64,000 bases of DNA. Source: SZAS-103 sp038234715. Lineage in GTDB: Bacteria > Pseudomonadota > Gammaproteobacteria > Xanthomonadales > Xanthomonadaceae. The notes below the pieces were generated by a model. That model saw nothing but the letters and a program-made list of their open reading frames with translations. It did no database searches and was not told the DNA's origin. Below are positions 1 to 9,267 of the stretch, one piece after another. How positions within the stretch are numbered: position 1 is the first letter of the stretch; each line of letters opens with the position of its first letter. The stretch lies in contig JBBQTD010000001.1 in assembly GCA_038234715.1 (NCBI GenBank), forward strand, positions 62,001 to 126,000, in the 5' to 3' direction. The position numbers and the translations under genes are program-made.

Positions 1-129
1 CTGCAGGCCGCCAAGGACGTTGCCGACGATCGAACGCGAACGCACGGTGATGCCGCGCACGATGCCGAGATTCTTTGCGACGCGGTAGCCGGGAAGCTCG
101 AAAGTGCCGGTGATCATGTCTTGCTGCAA
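1..129 (-). CDS. YbjQ/UPF0145-family protein, 3' part outside window
   Basis: Only the N-terminal ~43 residues are inside the window; the gene runs off the left edge. The readable part (ITGTFELPGYRVAKNLGIV, then RGITVRSRSIVGN) matches the start of the YbjQ family, small oligomeric proteins sometimes called heavy-metal-binding on thin evidence. I chose a TTG start at 129-127 because a strong GGAGGA ribosome site ends 5 nt upstream; the in-frame ATG at 117 is much further from it. It sits just downstream of rsfS, where related genomes often have rlmH. Confidence 0.7.
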   Translation of the reverse strand, partial: MQQDMITGTFELPGYRVAKNLGIVRGITVRSRSIVGNVLGGLQ

Positions 130-160
130 GGAATTCCTCCAGGTGCGTCGTCAGAAAGTG

Positions 161-550
161 TTACATGCCGCGATCGGCACCGCCGTCGTAGTCGCCGCGT
201 TCCGGAGGCTGGTCACCGACCGTCCACAGTCGCTCGAGCGCGTAGAACTCGCGCACCCGCGGCAGCATCACGTGGACGATCACGTCGCCTAGGTCGACGA
301 GCACCCATTCGGCCTCGCGCTCGCCCTCCACGCCCAGCGGCATCACGCCGGTCCGCTTGGCGAACTTCACCACTTCATCGGCGATGGACTTCACGTGCCG
401 TGTGGACGTGCCGGATGTGACGACCATGAAATCCGCAATGCTGGTCTTGCCGCGCACGTCGATTTCGATGGTGTCCTTGGCCTTGATCTCTTCGAGCGCC
501 GCGCGCACTTCGACGAGGAGTGCCTCGGGCGTCGGCGGCGGTTCGGGCAT
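161..550 (-). CDS. rsfS: ribosomal silencing factor RsfS
   Basis: Binds ribosomal protein uL14 on the 50S subunit and blocks subunit joining during starvation. The protein contains the family core: an N-terminal helix (LLVEVRAALEEIKAKD), then the strand DIEIDV-type segment ending in IADFMVVTSGTS, and the C-terminal EWVLVDLGDVIVHVML. The frame is open to 640, but the 30 extra N-terminal residues are not family-like, so I prefer ATG 550 (MPEPPPTPE), giving 129 aa against the usual 105-120. It lies directly downstream of nadD, the standard pairing. Confidence 0.9.
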   Translation of the reverse strand: MPEPPPTPEALLVEVRAALEEIKAKDTIEIDVRGKTSIADFMVVTSGTSTRHVKSIADEVVKFAKRTGVMPLGVEGEREAEWVLVDLGDVIVHVMLPRVREFYALERLWTVGDQPPERGDYDGGADRGM

Positions 551-649
551 GCGGGTCTTGATGACGAAAGCTTGGGCGGTCAAGTGCTGGACTCGGTGGG
601 CGCGAAGGAGCGCCAGACCAGTATAAATCATGCGCGCCAACGCGAGGTT

Positions 650-1312
650 TCAGCCCGCGTACAGTCCCTGCGCCAGGATATACGCCGCGACCGCGCTTGG
701 TACGTCGTTCTGCCACTGGGAGCCAGCTGCAACGCGCCCGCGCACGCTGCTCGCCGCTTCGCACCGGGGCGCAAGGTCGAGCTGGAAGAGCAGCCCACCG
801 GGGCTGCCAAGAAGAGCCGAAGAGTCGCGCGTCCAGCGCGTCGCCGTCGCGGCCTGAAGCTCGGGATCAAGGGCATCGAGCGCGTGGCCGAGCCGTATGG
901 CGACCACCAGATGCGCGAGCCCGAACAGTTCGCGCCACCGATGCCAATGGCGCAGTTGGAGGAACGCATCGGCGCCGAGCAGCCACGCCAGTGGCGCATG
1001 CGGCCCTGTTTCAGCGCGAACCCCACGCAGGGTATCGACCGAATACGATGGACCGGTCCGTTGCAATTCCCGTCGATCCACGTGCAGGCGCGGATACCCG
1101 GCGATGGCAAGATCGAGCATCGCGGCACGTTGCATCGAGCTAGCTCCCGGCGGCGCGCGATGCGGCGGGTCGGCGGATGGAAGCAGGAACACGTCCGCAT
1201 CGAATGCGGCTGAAGCCGCCTCGGCGACGGCGAGGTGGCCTTGGTGCACCGGATCGAAGGTGCCCCCATACAGGATGTGCAGGATGGATGGCGTCGGCGC
1301 GCTCGTTGCCAT
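650..1312 (-). CDS. nadD: nicotinate-nucleotide adenylyltransferase NadD
   Basis: Catalyses NaMN + ATP to deamido-NAD in NAD biosynthesis. The nucleotidyltransferase signature GGTFDPVHQGHL is near residue 17, and the family WLLGADAF and HWHRW segments follow around residues 110-125. The 220 aa length is normal. The C-terminal ISSTxxR signature is replaced by SAVAAYI, although the position aligns. The gene is in the rsfS-nadD-holA neighbourhood, here separated from holA by cstA-ybdD. Its stop is 2 nt from the rsfS extended frame. Confidence 0.93.
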   Translation of the reverse strand: MATSAPTPSILHILYGGTFDPVHQGHLAVAEAASAAFDADVFLLPSADPPHRAPPGASSMQRAAMLDLAIAGYPRLHVDRRELQRTGPSYSVDTLRGVRAETGPHAPLAWLLGADAFLQLRHWHRWRELFGLAHLVVAIRLGHALDALDPELQAATATRWTRDSSALLGSPGGLLFQLDLAPRCEAASSVRGRVAAGSQWQNDVPSAVAAYILAQGLYAG

Positions 1313-1314
1313 CG

Positions 1315-1515
1315 TCAGCAGCAGCGGCTGCGACCGCGCGCATGGCGCGTGGCCTCGCGTTCGCGAAGGAACTCGGCGTGGCTGACCGGCTCGCGCTCCG
1401 GATGATGCAGGCGGCAGTGCGCCAGAAATGCCTCGTAATCAGGGATTCCGCAGAACGCGCGCGCGATACGCGGCAGCAGCTTCCAGATCCTGGCAACGGA
1501 CGTATCAGTGCGCAT
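1315..1515 (-). CDS. ybdD: YbdD/YjiX-family small protein (CstA partner)
   Basis: A 66-aa protein of the DUF466 family. The diagnostic parts are an internal GIPDYEAFLAHCRLHHP segment, an EFLRERE motif and a Cys-Cys C-terminus. YbdD/YjiX proteins are encoded with CstA/BtsT-type pyruvate transporters and are needed for their activity. The ATG at 1515 overlaps the end of cstA by 11 nt, so translation is probably coupled. A longer in-frame extension to 1638 is Arg-rich shadow sequence of cstA. The stop lies 2 nt from the nadD start. Confidence 0.85.
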   Translation of the reverse strand: MRTDTSVARIWKLLPRIARAFCGIPDYEAFLAHCRLHHPEREPVSHAEFLREREATRHARGRSRCC

Positions 1516-3571
1516 GCGCAACGTCCGCGTACACCGGCGTCGCTTCGCGCGCCGTCGCCGTCTCGCCGAGGCGTGCGCGGCGAATCGAAGCGAAGCCGAA
1601 TCCGACCATCGCCAGCACGACCGCGACCAGCAACGCACACAGCGATGCGTTCACCCAGTCGTTGACGATCACCTGGCGCATCTGCGCCAGGTTCTTCGCG
1701 GGCGCGACGAGCGTGCCATGCGCGAGCGCGTCGGCGTACTTGCGCGCGTTTGCCAGAAAGCCGACCTTCGGATTGGGATCGAACAACTTGTGTGCGCCGG
1801 CTGTCAACGTGCAGACCAGCAACCACGTCGTGGGCAACATTGCGATCCATGCATAGCGCGCGCGCTTCATCCGGAACAGCACGACGGTGGCGAAGATCAG
1901 GGCGATCGCCGCAAGCATCTGGTTGGCGATGCCGAACAGCGGCCACAGCGTGTTGATTCCGCCGAGCGGATCGACCACGCCTGCATACAGGAACCAGCCC
2001 CAGCCTGCGACGCACAATCCGGTAGCAAGCAGGTTCGCCGGCCACGACGTCGTGCGCCGCAGGGTCGGATGCGCAAGGCCCAGCAAATCCTGGATCATGA
2101 AGCGACCGACCCGGCTGCCTGCATCGAGCGTACTCAGGATGAACAAGGCCTCGAAGAGGATCGCGAAGTGGTACCAGAACGCCATGCCTGCACCGCCGAA
2201 GATCGACGCAATGATCTGCGCCATGCCCACCGCCAGCGTCGGTGCGCCACCGGCGCGTGAAAGGATCGATGGCTCGCCGACCGCTGCAGCCATGTGCGTG
2301 AGCACTTCGGGAGTGACCACGAAGCCCCAGTTGCGGATGGCTGCCGCAGCGCTGCCGGCGGTGGTGCCGATCAGCGCAACCGGCGCGTTCATCGCGAAGT
2401 ACACGGCCGGATCGAGCACGCACGCCGTGATCAGCGCCATGATCGCGACGAAGCTCTCCATCAGCATCGCGCCGTAACCGATCATGCGGGCCTGGCGTTC
2501 GTCCTCGATCATCTTCGGCGTCGTGCCCGATGCGATCAGCGCATGGAAGCCCGAGACCGAACCGCAGGCGATGGTGATGAACAGGAACGGAAACAGGCTG
2601 CCCGCGAACACCGGGCCAGTGCCGTCGATGAACCGCGTAACCGCCGGCATGCGCAACTCCGGCAATGTGATCGCGATGCCGAGCGCGAGGGCGAGGATCG
2701 TGCCGATCTTGAGGAAGGACGACAGATAGTCGCGCGGCGCCAGCAGCAACCACACTGGAAGGATCGACGCCAGGAAACCGTAGCCGATCAGGATCCATGC
2801 CAGCGTGGTTGGTGCGAGCGTGAACGCCGAGGCCCAGCGCGGATCCGCGGCGACCTGGCCACCGGTCACCAGCGCCGCAAGCAACAGCGCGACACCGATC
2901 GCGCTCGCCTCCCCTACCCGACCAGGCCGCATCCACCGCAGGTAGACGCCCATCAACAAGGCGATCGGCAGCGTCGCAGCGACCGTGAACAATCCCCATG
3001 GGCTGCCTGCGAGCGCCTTCACCACCACCAGCGCGAGCACTGCGAGCAGGATGATCATGATAGCGAGCACTCCAACCAGCGCGATCGTGCCTGCCGCCGC
3101 GCCCATTTCGTCGCGAATCATGTCGCCGAGCGAACGTCCGTCGCGCCGGGTCGAGAAAAACAGGATCAGGTAATCCTGTACCGCTCCGGCGAACACCACG
3201 CCAACCAGGATCCACAAGGTGCCCGGCAGGTAGCCCATCTGCGCGGCGAGTACCGGCCCGATCAGGGGGCCCGCACCGGCGATCGCGGCGAAGTGGTGGC
3301 CGAACAGCACGAAACGCTGGGTCGGAACGTAGTCCAGTCCGTCGTCGTGCAGCCGTGCCGGGGTCAGCCGCGCATCCGGGCGCAACACGCGCGACGCGAT
3401 GAAACGCGCGTAGAAGCGGTAGGCGAAGAGGTAGGTACACAGTGCGGCCGCCAGCAGCCATGCCGCATTGACCGACTCACCGCGATGCAGTGCAAGCACG
3501 CCAAAGGCGGTCGCGCCGACCAATGCGATCGCGATCCATGCCAGCACTTTCAGCGACCTGAGCATGCGCAT
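1505..3571 (-). CDS. cstA: carbon starvation protein CstA, pyruvate transporter
   Basis: A 688-aa polytopic inner-membrane protein with about 16-18 hydrophobic segments. Family landmarks include FGHHFAAIAGAGPLIGPVLA (residues about 90-110), PGTLWILVGVVFAGAVQDY and the S-R-R-D-G-R-S-L loop. CstA proteins import pyruvate (older work proposed peptides) on entry to stationary phase. The length matches E. coli CstA. It is paired with ybdD and inserted between holA and nadD, which are usually adjacent in this order. Confidence 0.93.
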   Translation of the reverse strand: MRMLRSLKVLAWIAIALVGATAFGVLALHRGESVNAAWLLAAALCTYLFAYRFYARFIASRVLRPDARLTPARLHDDGLDYVPTQRFVLFGHHFAAIAGAGPLIGPVLAAQMGYLPGTLWILVGVVFAGAVQDYLILFFSTRRDGRSLGDMIRDEMGAAAGTIALVGVLAIMIILLAVLALVVVKALAGSPWGLFTVAATLPIALLMGVYLRWMRPGRVGEASAIGVALLLAALVTGGQVAADPRWASAFTLAPTTLAWILIGYGFLASILPVWLLLAPRDYLSSFLKIGTILALALGIAITLPELRMPAVTRFIDGTGPVFAGSLFPFLFITIACGSVSGFHALIASGTTPKMIEDERQARMIGYGAMLMESFVAIMALITACVLDPAVYFAMNAPVALIGTTAGSAAAAIRNWGFVVTPEVLTHMAAAVGEPSILSRAGGAPTLAVGMAQIIASIFGGAGMAFWYHFAILFEALFILSTLDAGSRVGRFMIQDLLGLAHPTLRRTTSWPANLLATGLCVAGWGWFLYAGVVDPLGGINTLWPLFGIANQMLAAIALIFATVVLFRMKRARYAWIAMLPTTWLLVCTLTAGAHKLFDPNPKVGFLANARKYADALAHGTLVAPAKNLAQMRQVIVNDWVNASLCALLVAVVLAMVGFGFASIRRARLGETATAREATPVYADVAHAH

Positions 3572-3666
3572 TCCAAGGCGACGTCCGAGGCGATGCTACC
3601 TGCTGGCGGCGGGTACCGCGAGATGCCCGAGAACTCTTTCTTCCCTCGGCAGAAGGATCCAATGCG

Positions 3667-4707
3667 TCAAGAACCAGCACCCAGCAGCCTGCGCGCCCTC
3701 GGCAACGCGATGGCAACCAACAGGCGTTCAAGCGCAACCCATGCGTCGCCGACGGCACGTCCCTTGGAGATGCGGTCGATGCGACCGGCCTCGATCGCGA
3801 AGGCTTCCCAGCGCAGTGCGGCATGGCGCTCGAGCGCACGCATGAACTGCATCTGCTTGGAATCCCAGATGCGCTGCGCATTCATCGTCGCACGCAGGTC
3901 GCCGCCGCGCGCGGATTCCGCGGACAGTGACGCAAGTTGCAGCAGCGACTGCACGACCGGCCCCATCAACGCCGGAACAGCCTCGCCCTCGGCACGCAGC
4001 GCGCGCGCGATGCGCAGCGCGCGCGCCGCGTCGCCGTTCAGGAAGGCGTCCACCAGCTTGAACGCATCGAAGCGCGCGGAGTCGGCAACGAGTTGTTCCA
4101 TCTGGCTGGCGTCGATGCGGCGCTTGCCTTCCACCAGCAATGCGAGCTTGTCCACTTCCTGCGCAGCTGCAAGCAGGTTCCCCTCGACCCGCTCGGCGAG
4201 CAGTTCGGCGGCCTCGTGGGTTGCATCCACGCCGCGTGCGCGCATCCGCATCAGCAGCCACTCGGGCAACTTGTGGCGCGGCGTCGCCCACAACGTCAGC
4301 GCGTGTCCGGCCTTGCCGATGGCCTTCACCCACGCCGGTTCGGCGTGTTTCTTGCTCCATTCCATGCAGGTGACCAGCAAGGTCGTGCCGGGTGGCGGGT
4401 CCTTGCAGAAGTGCGCGATGACGTCGCTTCCGTCCTTGCCGGCGCGGCCGGAAGGCACGCGCACGTCAAGCAGGCGCGAGCGGGAGAACAGGCTCATTTC
4501 CGCGAAACTCGCGGTCAGCGTGTCCCAGTCGAAACGGCCTTCGGTCTCGAAGACCTCGCGCTCGTACCCTTCCGCGCGTCCTTTCGCACGCACCGCATCG
4601 GCCGCCTCGATGACCCGCAGCTCTTCGACGCCCGCGATCAGGATCGCCGGCGGCAATGCCGCGCGCTCGAGCTGGCGCGCGAACACGGTTTCATCGTCGA
4701 ACTGCAT
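3667..4707 (-). CDS. holA: DNA polymerase III subunit delta
   Basis: The delta subunit of the clamp loader, which opens the beta sliding clamp. At 346 aa it has the normal length. Visible family features are the N-terminal PPAILIAGVEELRVIEAADAV segment and the central EGNLLAAAQEVDKLALL segment, followed by the C-terminal collar domain with LVDAFLNGDAARALRI. It follows lptE in the standard leuS-lptE-holA order; the stop of lptE is 71 nt upstream of its start. Confidence 0.93.
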   Translation of the reverse strand: MQFDDETVFARQLERAALPPAILIAGVEELRVIEAADAVRAKGRAEGYEREVFETEGRFDWDTLTASFAEMSLFSRSRLLDVRVPSGRAGKDGSDVIAHFCKDPPPGTTLLVTCMEWSKKHAEPAWVKAIGKAGHALTLWATPRHKLPEWLLMRMRARGVDATHEAAELLAERVEGNLLAAAQEVDKLALLVEGKRRIDASQMEQLVADSARFDAFKLVDAFLNGDAARALRIARALRAEGEAVPALMGPVVQSLLQLASLSAESARGGDLRATMNAQRIWDSKQMQFMRALERHAALRWEAFAIEAGRIDRISKGRAVGDAWVALERLLVAIALPRARRLLGAGS

Positions 4708-4778
4708 GCGCCGCCCTGGCGATGCTTGAAAATCCTTCCGACACGGTCAGTAGTCCACGAGCAGGCCGCCGAGACCGG

Positions 4779-5291
4779 TCAGGACTTGAAGTGCCGCAAC
4801 GCGACGCCGACCTGGCGAATGAGCATGGCGGCCATGTCGCGCTGCATTTCCTCGCGGATCGTTGCCTGCTCCACCGCAGAGCCCAATGCGTGGCTGTCCG
4901 CATACACGAAGTCGCGCTGCAGCTTCTGCTCCTGCACGGCGACCACATCGGTGTTGTCCGCTGCGGTGAAGGAGAACTTCACCGTGTAGGTGATGATGTA
5001 TTCGCGGACTTGCGCGAACGCATTGACCGACAACGGCGCCGAAACCCACGTCTCGCTGAGGATCCGCAAGGTCGCGACCTTGCTGTCTGCTGCCGCGGCC
5101 GGAGCGGCTCCCGCCCGCGTCAGCGCGCGCGACAGGTTGTCGCCAAGCGGGCTGTAGGGGTCGCTCGCCACGACCTTCACCGGCCCCAGGCCAGCGGGCA
5201 CCACCAGCTCGCCTCGCGGATGGAAGCCGCAGGCGGCCAGCATCAGCATGCAGATGCTGGCGAACGGATAGGACATTCGGCGAAAGGTCAT
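4779..5291 (-). CDS. lptE: LPS-assembly lipoprotein LptE
   Basis: The outer-membrane lipoprotein that plugs the LptD barrel and delivers LPS to the cell surface. The 170-aa product has a lipoprotein signal peptide with lipobox LAAC, then the family start GFHPRG, which is typical of LptE/RlpB. The C-terminal half (REEMQRDMAAMLIRQ) matches the helix that closes the fold. Its ATG at 5291 overlaps the stop of the decayed GST upstream (ATGA). Confidence 0.9.
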   Translation of the reverse strand: MTFRRMSYPFASICMLMLAACGFHPRGELVVPAGLGPVKVVASDPYSPLGDNLSRALTRAGAAPAAAADSKVATLRILSETWVSAPLSVNAFAQVREYIITYTVKFSFTAADNTDVVAVQEQKLQRDFVYADSHALGSAVEQATIREEMQRDMAAMLIRQVGVALRHFKS

Positions 5292-5575
5292 GTACAGGTT
5301 CCGGCTGGTTCAGGTGATCGCGGCGAGGCTTCGAGCAGATCATACGGCGCACGCCATCCCTGCAGCGAGCGAATCCGTCCAAGCCAGGCCACGATCGCCA
5401 GCCACGGCCCGAGATCGACACCCGCCTGGTCGGTCCAGAACAGGTAGCCGCAGCAGGACACGTCGGCGATGGTGGGCGCCGATCCGACCGGGTTCCACGC
5501 CCATCAGCGTCAATGCAGGGGCATCTTGTAGCTGTGGCCAGATTCGCAGTTGCAATAGAGGATCGGCTTGTTCAT
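5288..5575 (-). pseudogene. decayed glutathione S-transferase
   Basis: Three pieces of a GST lie in order in three different frames. From ATG 5575 the frame reads MNKPILYCNCESGHSYK, a GST N-terminal thioredoxin-fold start, and stops at 5510. An overlapping frame continues ALTLMGVE. A third frame reads PTIADVSCCGYLFW and then AWLGRIRSLQGWRAPYDLL, the GST C-terminal domain. Roughly 110-130 central residues are missing. A normal GST is about 200 aa; this remnant covers 288 bp, so it cannot encode a working enzyme. It lies between leuS and lptE and shares the ATGA overlap with lptE. Confidence 0.75.
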
Positions 5576-5633
5576 TGAGGTCCCACGACGCTGCGTCGTT
5601 CCCGCGCAGCCAGGAATGACGAGGCGACGATGA

Positions 5634-8453
5634 TCAGATGACGATATTGACGATCTTGCCCGGCACCACGATCACCTTCTTCACCGCCTGCCCCGCGAGG
5701 AACTTCGCGACGTTGGGTTCGGTGAGCGCGACCTGTTCGATCGCATCGCGCGCGGCGTCGATCGCCACCTCGATTGTGCCGCGCAACTTGCCGTTGACCT
5801 GCACCGCGAGCGTCACCGCATCGCGCCGCATCGCTTCGGCATCCGCGACGGGCCAGTGCAGGCTGTCGACCAGCCGCTCCTCATGGCCCAGTTGCTGCCA
5901 CAGCGCATGGCACAGGTGGGGTGTCATCGGATTGAGCACGCGCAGCAGTTTCGAGAATCCCTCGTACTGCACCGCGAGGCGATCGCGCGCTGGAATCTCA
6001 TCGCCGCCCTTGCCTTCCAGCAGCTCCAGTACGCGCAGCATCTTCATCGCCGCCGACACCACGGTGTTGAATTGCAACCGGCGCATGTCGAAATCGGCCT
6101 GCGCCACGTGCTCGTGGATCTCGCGCCGCGCCGTGCGTGACGACGCATCCAGATGCGCGGGAACAACAGATCCCGGCCTGCCATGCGCAGCAAGATGCAT
6201 GGCAAGGCGACAGCCGAACCCCCAGACCCGCCGCAGGAAACGCGCGCAGCCTTCGACGCCCGCCTCGTTCCATTCCAGGCTCTGCTCGGGAGGGGACGCG
6301 AACATCGAGAACAGGCGCACCGTATCGGCGCCGTACCTGTCCACCATCACCTGCGGGTCCACGCCGTTGTTCTTCGACTTCGACATCTTTTCGGTGCCGC
6401 CGATGTTGACCGGCGCACCGTCGGCTTTCGACTTCGCACCGACCACGTGGCCACGCGCGTCGCGTTCGATTTCAACATCCGACGGATTGATCCAGTCCTT
6501 CGAGCCGTCCGCGTTCGCACGATAGAAAGTCTCCGCGATCACCATGCCCTGGCACAGAAGGTTGGTCGCAGGTTCGTCCGTATGCAGCATGCCTTCGTCG
6601 CGCATCAGCTTGTGGAAGAAGCGGAAATACAACAGGTGCAGGATCGCGTGCTCGATGCCGCCGATGTACTGGTCGACCGGAAGCCAATGGAGTGCGCGCG
6701 CATCCACCATGTCGGCCGCGCCCGGCGAGGTGTAGCGCGCGTAGTACCAGCTCGACTCCATGAAGGTATCGAAAGTATCGGTCTCGCGCTCCGCAGGGCC
6801 GCCGCAGGTCGGGCATGTCGTCTTGCGCCATTCGGGGTCGGCCTTGATCGGCGAACCCGTGCCCATGAAGGCGACGTCCTCCGGCAACACCACCGGCAAT
6901 TGGTCCTCGGGCACCGGCACTGCACCGCACGGCGCGCAGTAGATGATCGGGATCGGACAACCCCAGTAGCGCTGCCGACTCACGCCCCAGTCGCGCAGGC
7001 GGAAGTTCACCCGGACCGTGCCGTGCCCTTCGGGGCCGAGCGTTGCAGCAAGCGCTGCGAACGCCTGCTCGAAGTCCATGCCATCAAGGTCGCCGGAATT
7101 CACGCAGGTGCCACGCTCGGTCCACGCGCTGTGCTCGGCGATGCCGCGCTGGAATTCCTCCACGACCTGGACCGCGGCGCTCGTGGCGTACAGATCCAGC
7201 GCCGCGACGCCGCCAAACGCAGCCTGCATCACGTCGGTGCCGCGCGCGACATCGGCGGAAATTTCCTTGAGCGCATCGTGCACGTCGTTCGGCACGATCA
7301 CCATCACGATCGGCAGGTCGTACTTGCGCGCGAATTCCCAGTCGCGCTGGTCATGGCCGGGCACCGCCATCACCGCGCCGGTCCCATAGCCCATCAGGAC
7401 GAAGTTGGCGACCCACACCGGCACGCGTTCACCGCTGACCGGATTGATCGCATACAGGCCGGTGAAGACGCCTTTTTTCTCCTGCATCTCGATCTGCGCT
7501 TCGGCGGTGCCGCCGTGCCGACACTCGTCGACGAAAAGCGCGACTTCGGCATTGGTCTGCAGCACGCGCAACGCGAGCGGGTGTTCGGCGGCGATCGAAA
7601 GGAACGTCACCCCCATCAGAGTGTCGGGACGCGTGGTGAACACCGTCACCGAATCGCTGCCCACGGCGCCATCCTCAGCTTCAATCGCAAAGGTGATGTC
7701 GATCCCTTCGCTGCGCCCGATCCAGTTGCGCTGCATGGTCTTGACCGAGTCCGGCCAACCCGGCAGCCGGTCCAGGCCATCGAGCAATTCCTGCGCATAG
7801 GCAGTGATCTTCAGGAACCACTGCGGAATCTCGCGCTTCTCGACCAATGCACCTGTGCGCCAGCCGCGGCCATCGATGACCTGCTCGTTCGCGAGCACGG
7901 TCTGGTCGACCGGGTCCCAGTTCACCACCGAATTGCGGCGGTACGCGAGGCCTTTGCGGAACAGACGCACGAACATGCGCTGCTCGTGCACGTAGTAGTC
8001 GGGCTTGCAGGTCGCGAACTCGCGCGTCCAGTCGATCGCGTAGCCCAGCGTCGCGAGCTGCGCGCGCATGTGCTCGATGTTCGCGTAGGTCCACTTCGCG
8101 GGCACCGTGTTGTTCTTGATCGCCGCGTTCTCGGCCGGTAGTCCGAACGCATCCCAGCCGAGCGGCTGCAGGACGTTCTTGCCGAGCATGCGTTGGAAGC
8201 GCGAAATCACATCGCCGATCGTGTAGTTGCGCAGGTGGCCGACATGCAATGCACCGGACGGATAGGGCAGCATCGACAGGCAGTAATACTTCGGGCGCGG
8301 ATCGTCTTCGCGCGCCTCGAACGCATGCGTGCTCGACCAGAACGCCTGGGCCGAGGCTTCGGCCGTGCGCGGGTTGTACGCGTTGGCTTGCGCGGCGGAT
8401 TCATCGACGTGGGGGTCGGTCGCCACGGAAGTCTGATCGGGGCTGTCGTGCAT
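5634..8453 (-). CDS. leuS: leucyl-tRNA synthetase
   Basis: Charges tRNA-Leu with leucine. This is a class I synthetase: the HIGH-type motif appears as HVGH after SMLPYPSGAL (about residue 70), the editing (CP1) domain with TTRPDTLMG is around residue 270, and the KMSKS loop (EKMSKSKNNG) is around residue 640. About 939 aa from ATG 8453, slightly longer than E. coli LeuS (860) because of an N-terminal tail. The open frame continues to 8516, but the extra 21 residues look non-native. No strong ribosome site distinguishes the starts. Confidence 0.95.
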   Translation of the reverse strand: MHDSPDQTSVATDPHVDESAAQANAYNPRTAEASAQAFWSSTHAFEAREDDPRPKYYCLSMLPYPSGALHVGHLRNYTIGDVISRFQRMLGKNVLQPLGWDAFGLPAENAAIKNNTVPAKWTYANIEHMRAQLATLGYAIDWTREFATCKPDYYVHEQRMFVRLFRKGLAYRRNSVVNWDPVDQTVLANEQVIDGRGWRTGALVEKREIPQWFLKITAYAQELLDGLDRLPGWPDSVKTMQRNWIGRSEGIDITFAIEAEDGAVGSDSVTVFTTRPDTLMGVTFLSIAAEHPLALRVLQTNAEVALFVDECRHGGTAEAQIEMQEKKGVFTGLYAINPVSGERVPVWVANFVLMGYGTGAVMAVPGHDQRDWEFARKYDLPIVMVIVPNDVHDALKEISADVARGTDVMQAAFGGVAALDLYATSAAVQVVEEFQRGIAEHSAWTERGTCVNSGDLDGMDFEQAFAALAATLGPEGHGTVRVNFRLRDWGVSRQRYWGCPIPIIYCAPCGAVPVPEDQLPVVLPEDVAFMGTGSPIKADPEWRKTTCPTCGGPAERETDTFDTFMESSWYYARYTSPGAADMVDARALHWLPVDQYIGGIEHAILHLLYFRFFHKLMRDEGMLHTDEPATNLLCQGMVIAETFYRANADGSKDWINPSDVEIERDARGHVVGAKSKADGAPVNIGGTEKMSKSKNNGVDPQVMVDRYGADTVRLFSMFASPPEQSLEWNEAGVEGCARFLRRVWGFGCRLAMHLAAHGRPGSVVPAHLDASSRTARREIHEHVAQADFDMRRLQFNTVVSAAMKMLRVLELLEGKGGDEIPARDRLAVQYEGFSKLLRVLNPMTPHLCHALWQQLGHEERLVDSLHWPVADAEAMRRDAVTLAVQVNGKLRGTIEVAIDAARDAIEQVALTEPNVAKFLAGQAVKKVIVVPGKIVNIVI

Positions 8454-8559
8454 GGGCGTTGCGGTGTCTCGGGTTGCGCGCAAGGCCGTCCAGCCTACCG
8501 CAGCGCAACAAACCACGCAAAAAGGCTGCGGGCGCCAGGGAATCGCAAGACGCGTTGAA

Positions 8560-9267
8560 CTAGCCGGTCGGCGAAGCCGCCAGCCGATAACCTACGCCAA
8601 TCTCGGTCAGCAGGTGTTTCGGTCGCGCGGGTTCCGTTTCGATCTTTCCGCGCAATGCGCGCATGTAGATACGCAGGTACTGCGGGGACTCAACGTGCGC
8701 CGCGCCCCAGACCTCGCGCAACAACTGCCGGTGGGTGACGACCTTGCCAGCATGCTGCGCGAGCGCGACCAGCAATTTGTATTCGATCGGGGTGAGGTGG
8801 ACCTCGACGCCGTCGCGCAGCACGCGGCGCGCGCCGCGATCGATCGTCAGGTTTGCGATGCTGATGACTGGCGATGGAGCCTCGCCGCCGCGTTCGATCT
8901 GATGGCGCTGCGCAACGCGCAGCCGCGCGAGGAGCTCTCCGATGCCGAATGGCTTGGTCACGTAATCATCGGCACCCATGTCCAGCGCCGCAACCTTGTC
9001 CGCTTCGTGGCTGCGCGCCGACAGCACGATGATCTGTCCGGTGTACCACGCGCGCAACGCCCGGATCACATCGAGCCCCGAGCGATCCGGCAGGCCCAGG
9101 TCCACCAGGACGATCTCCGGCTGGCGCAGGGCAGCCAGGCGCAGCCCGTCGGCGCCGGTGCCGGCGGCGAGCAGTTCATACCCATGCGACTCCAGTGCCG
9201 CGGCGAGGAACCGCTGGATCTGCAGGTCGTCCTCGATCGCCAGCAGCTTCGGGTGGCCGCTGCTCAT
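8560..9267 (-). CDS. kdpE: KDP operon response regulator KdpE
   Basis: An OmpR/PhoB-type transcription factor that activates kdp when phosphorylated by KdpD. The 235-aa protein has a receiver domain (acidic pair EDD near residue 12, phospho-Asp in VLVDLGLPDRSG, Lys in YVTKPFG) and a winged-helix DNA-binding domain (LTPIEYKLL, then GVGYRL near the end). Its ATG overlaps the kdpD stop by 4 nt. Confidence 0.95.
   Translation of the reverse strand: MSSGHPKLLAIEDDLQIQRFLAAALESHGYELLAAGTGADGLRLAALRQPEIVLVDLGLPDRSGLDVIRALRAWYTGQIIVLSARSHEADKVAALDMGADDYVTKPFGIGELLARLRVAQRHQIERGGEAPSPVISIANLTIDRGARRVLRDGVEVHLTPIEYKLLVALAQHAGKVVTHRQLLREVWGAAHVESPQYLRIYMRALRGKIETEPARPKHLLTEIGVGYRLAASPTG

Noticed and set aside
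2294..4729. An 811-codon plus-strand frame opposite cstA and holA
   Set aside because: Shadow of two conserved genes; no domain, ribosome site or plausible composition.
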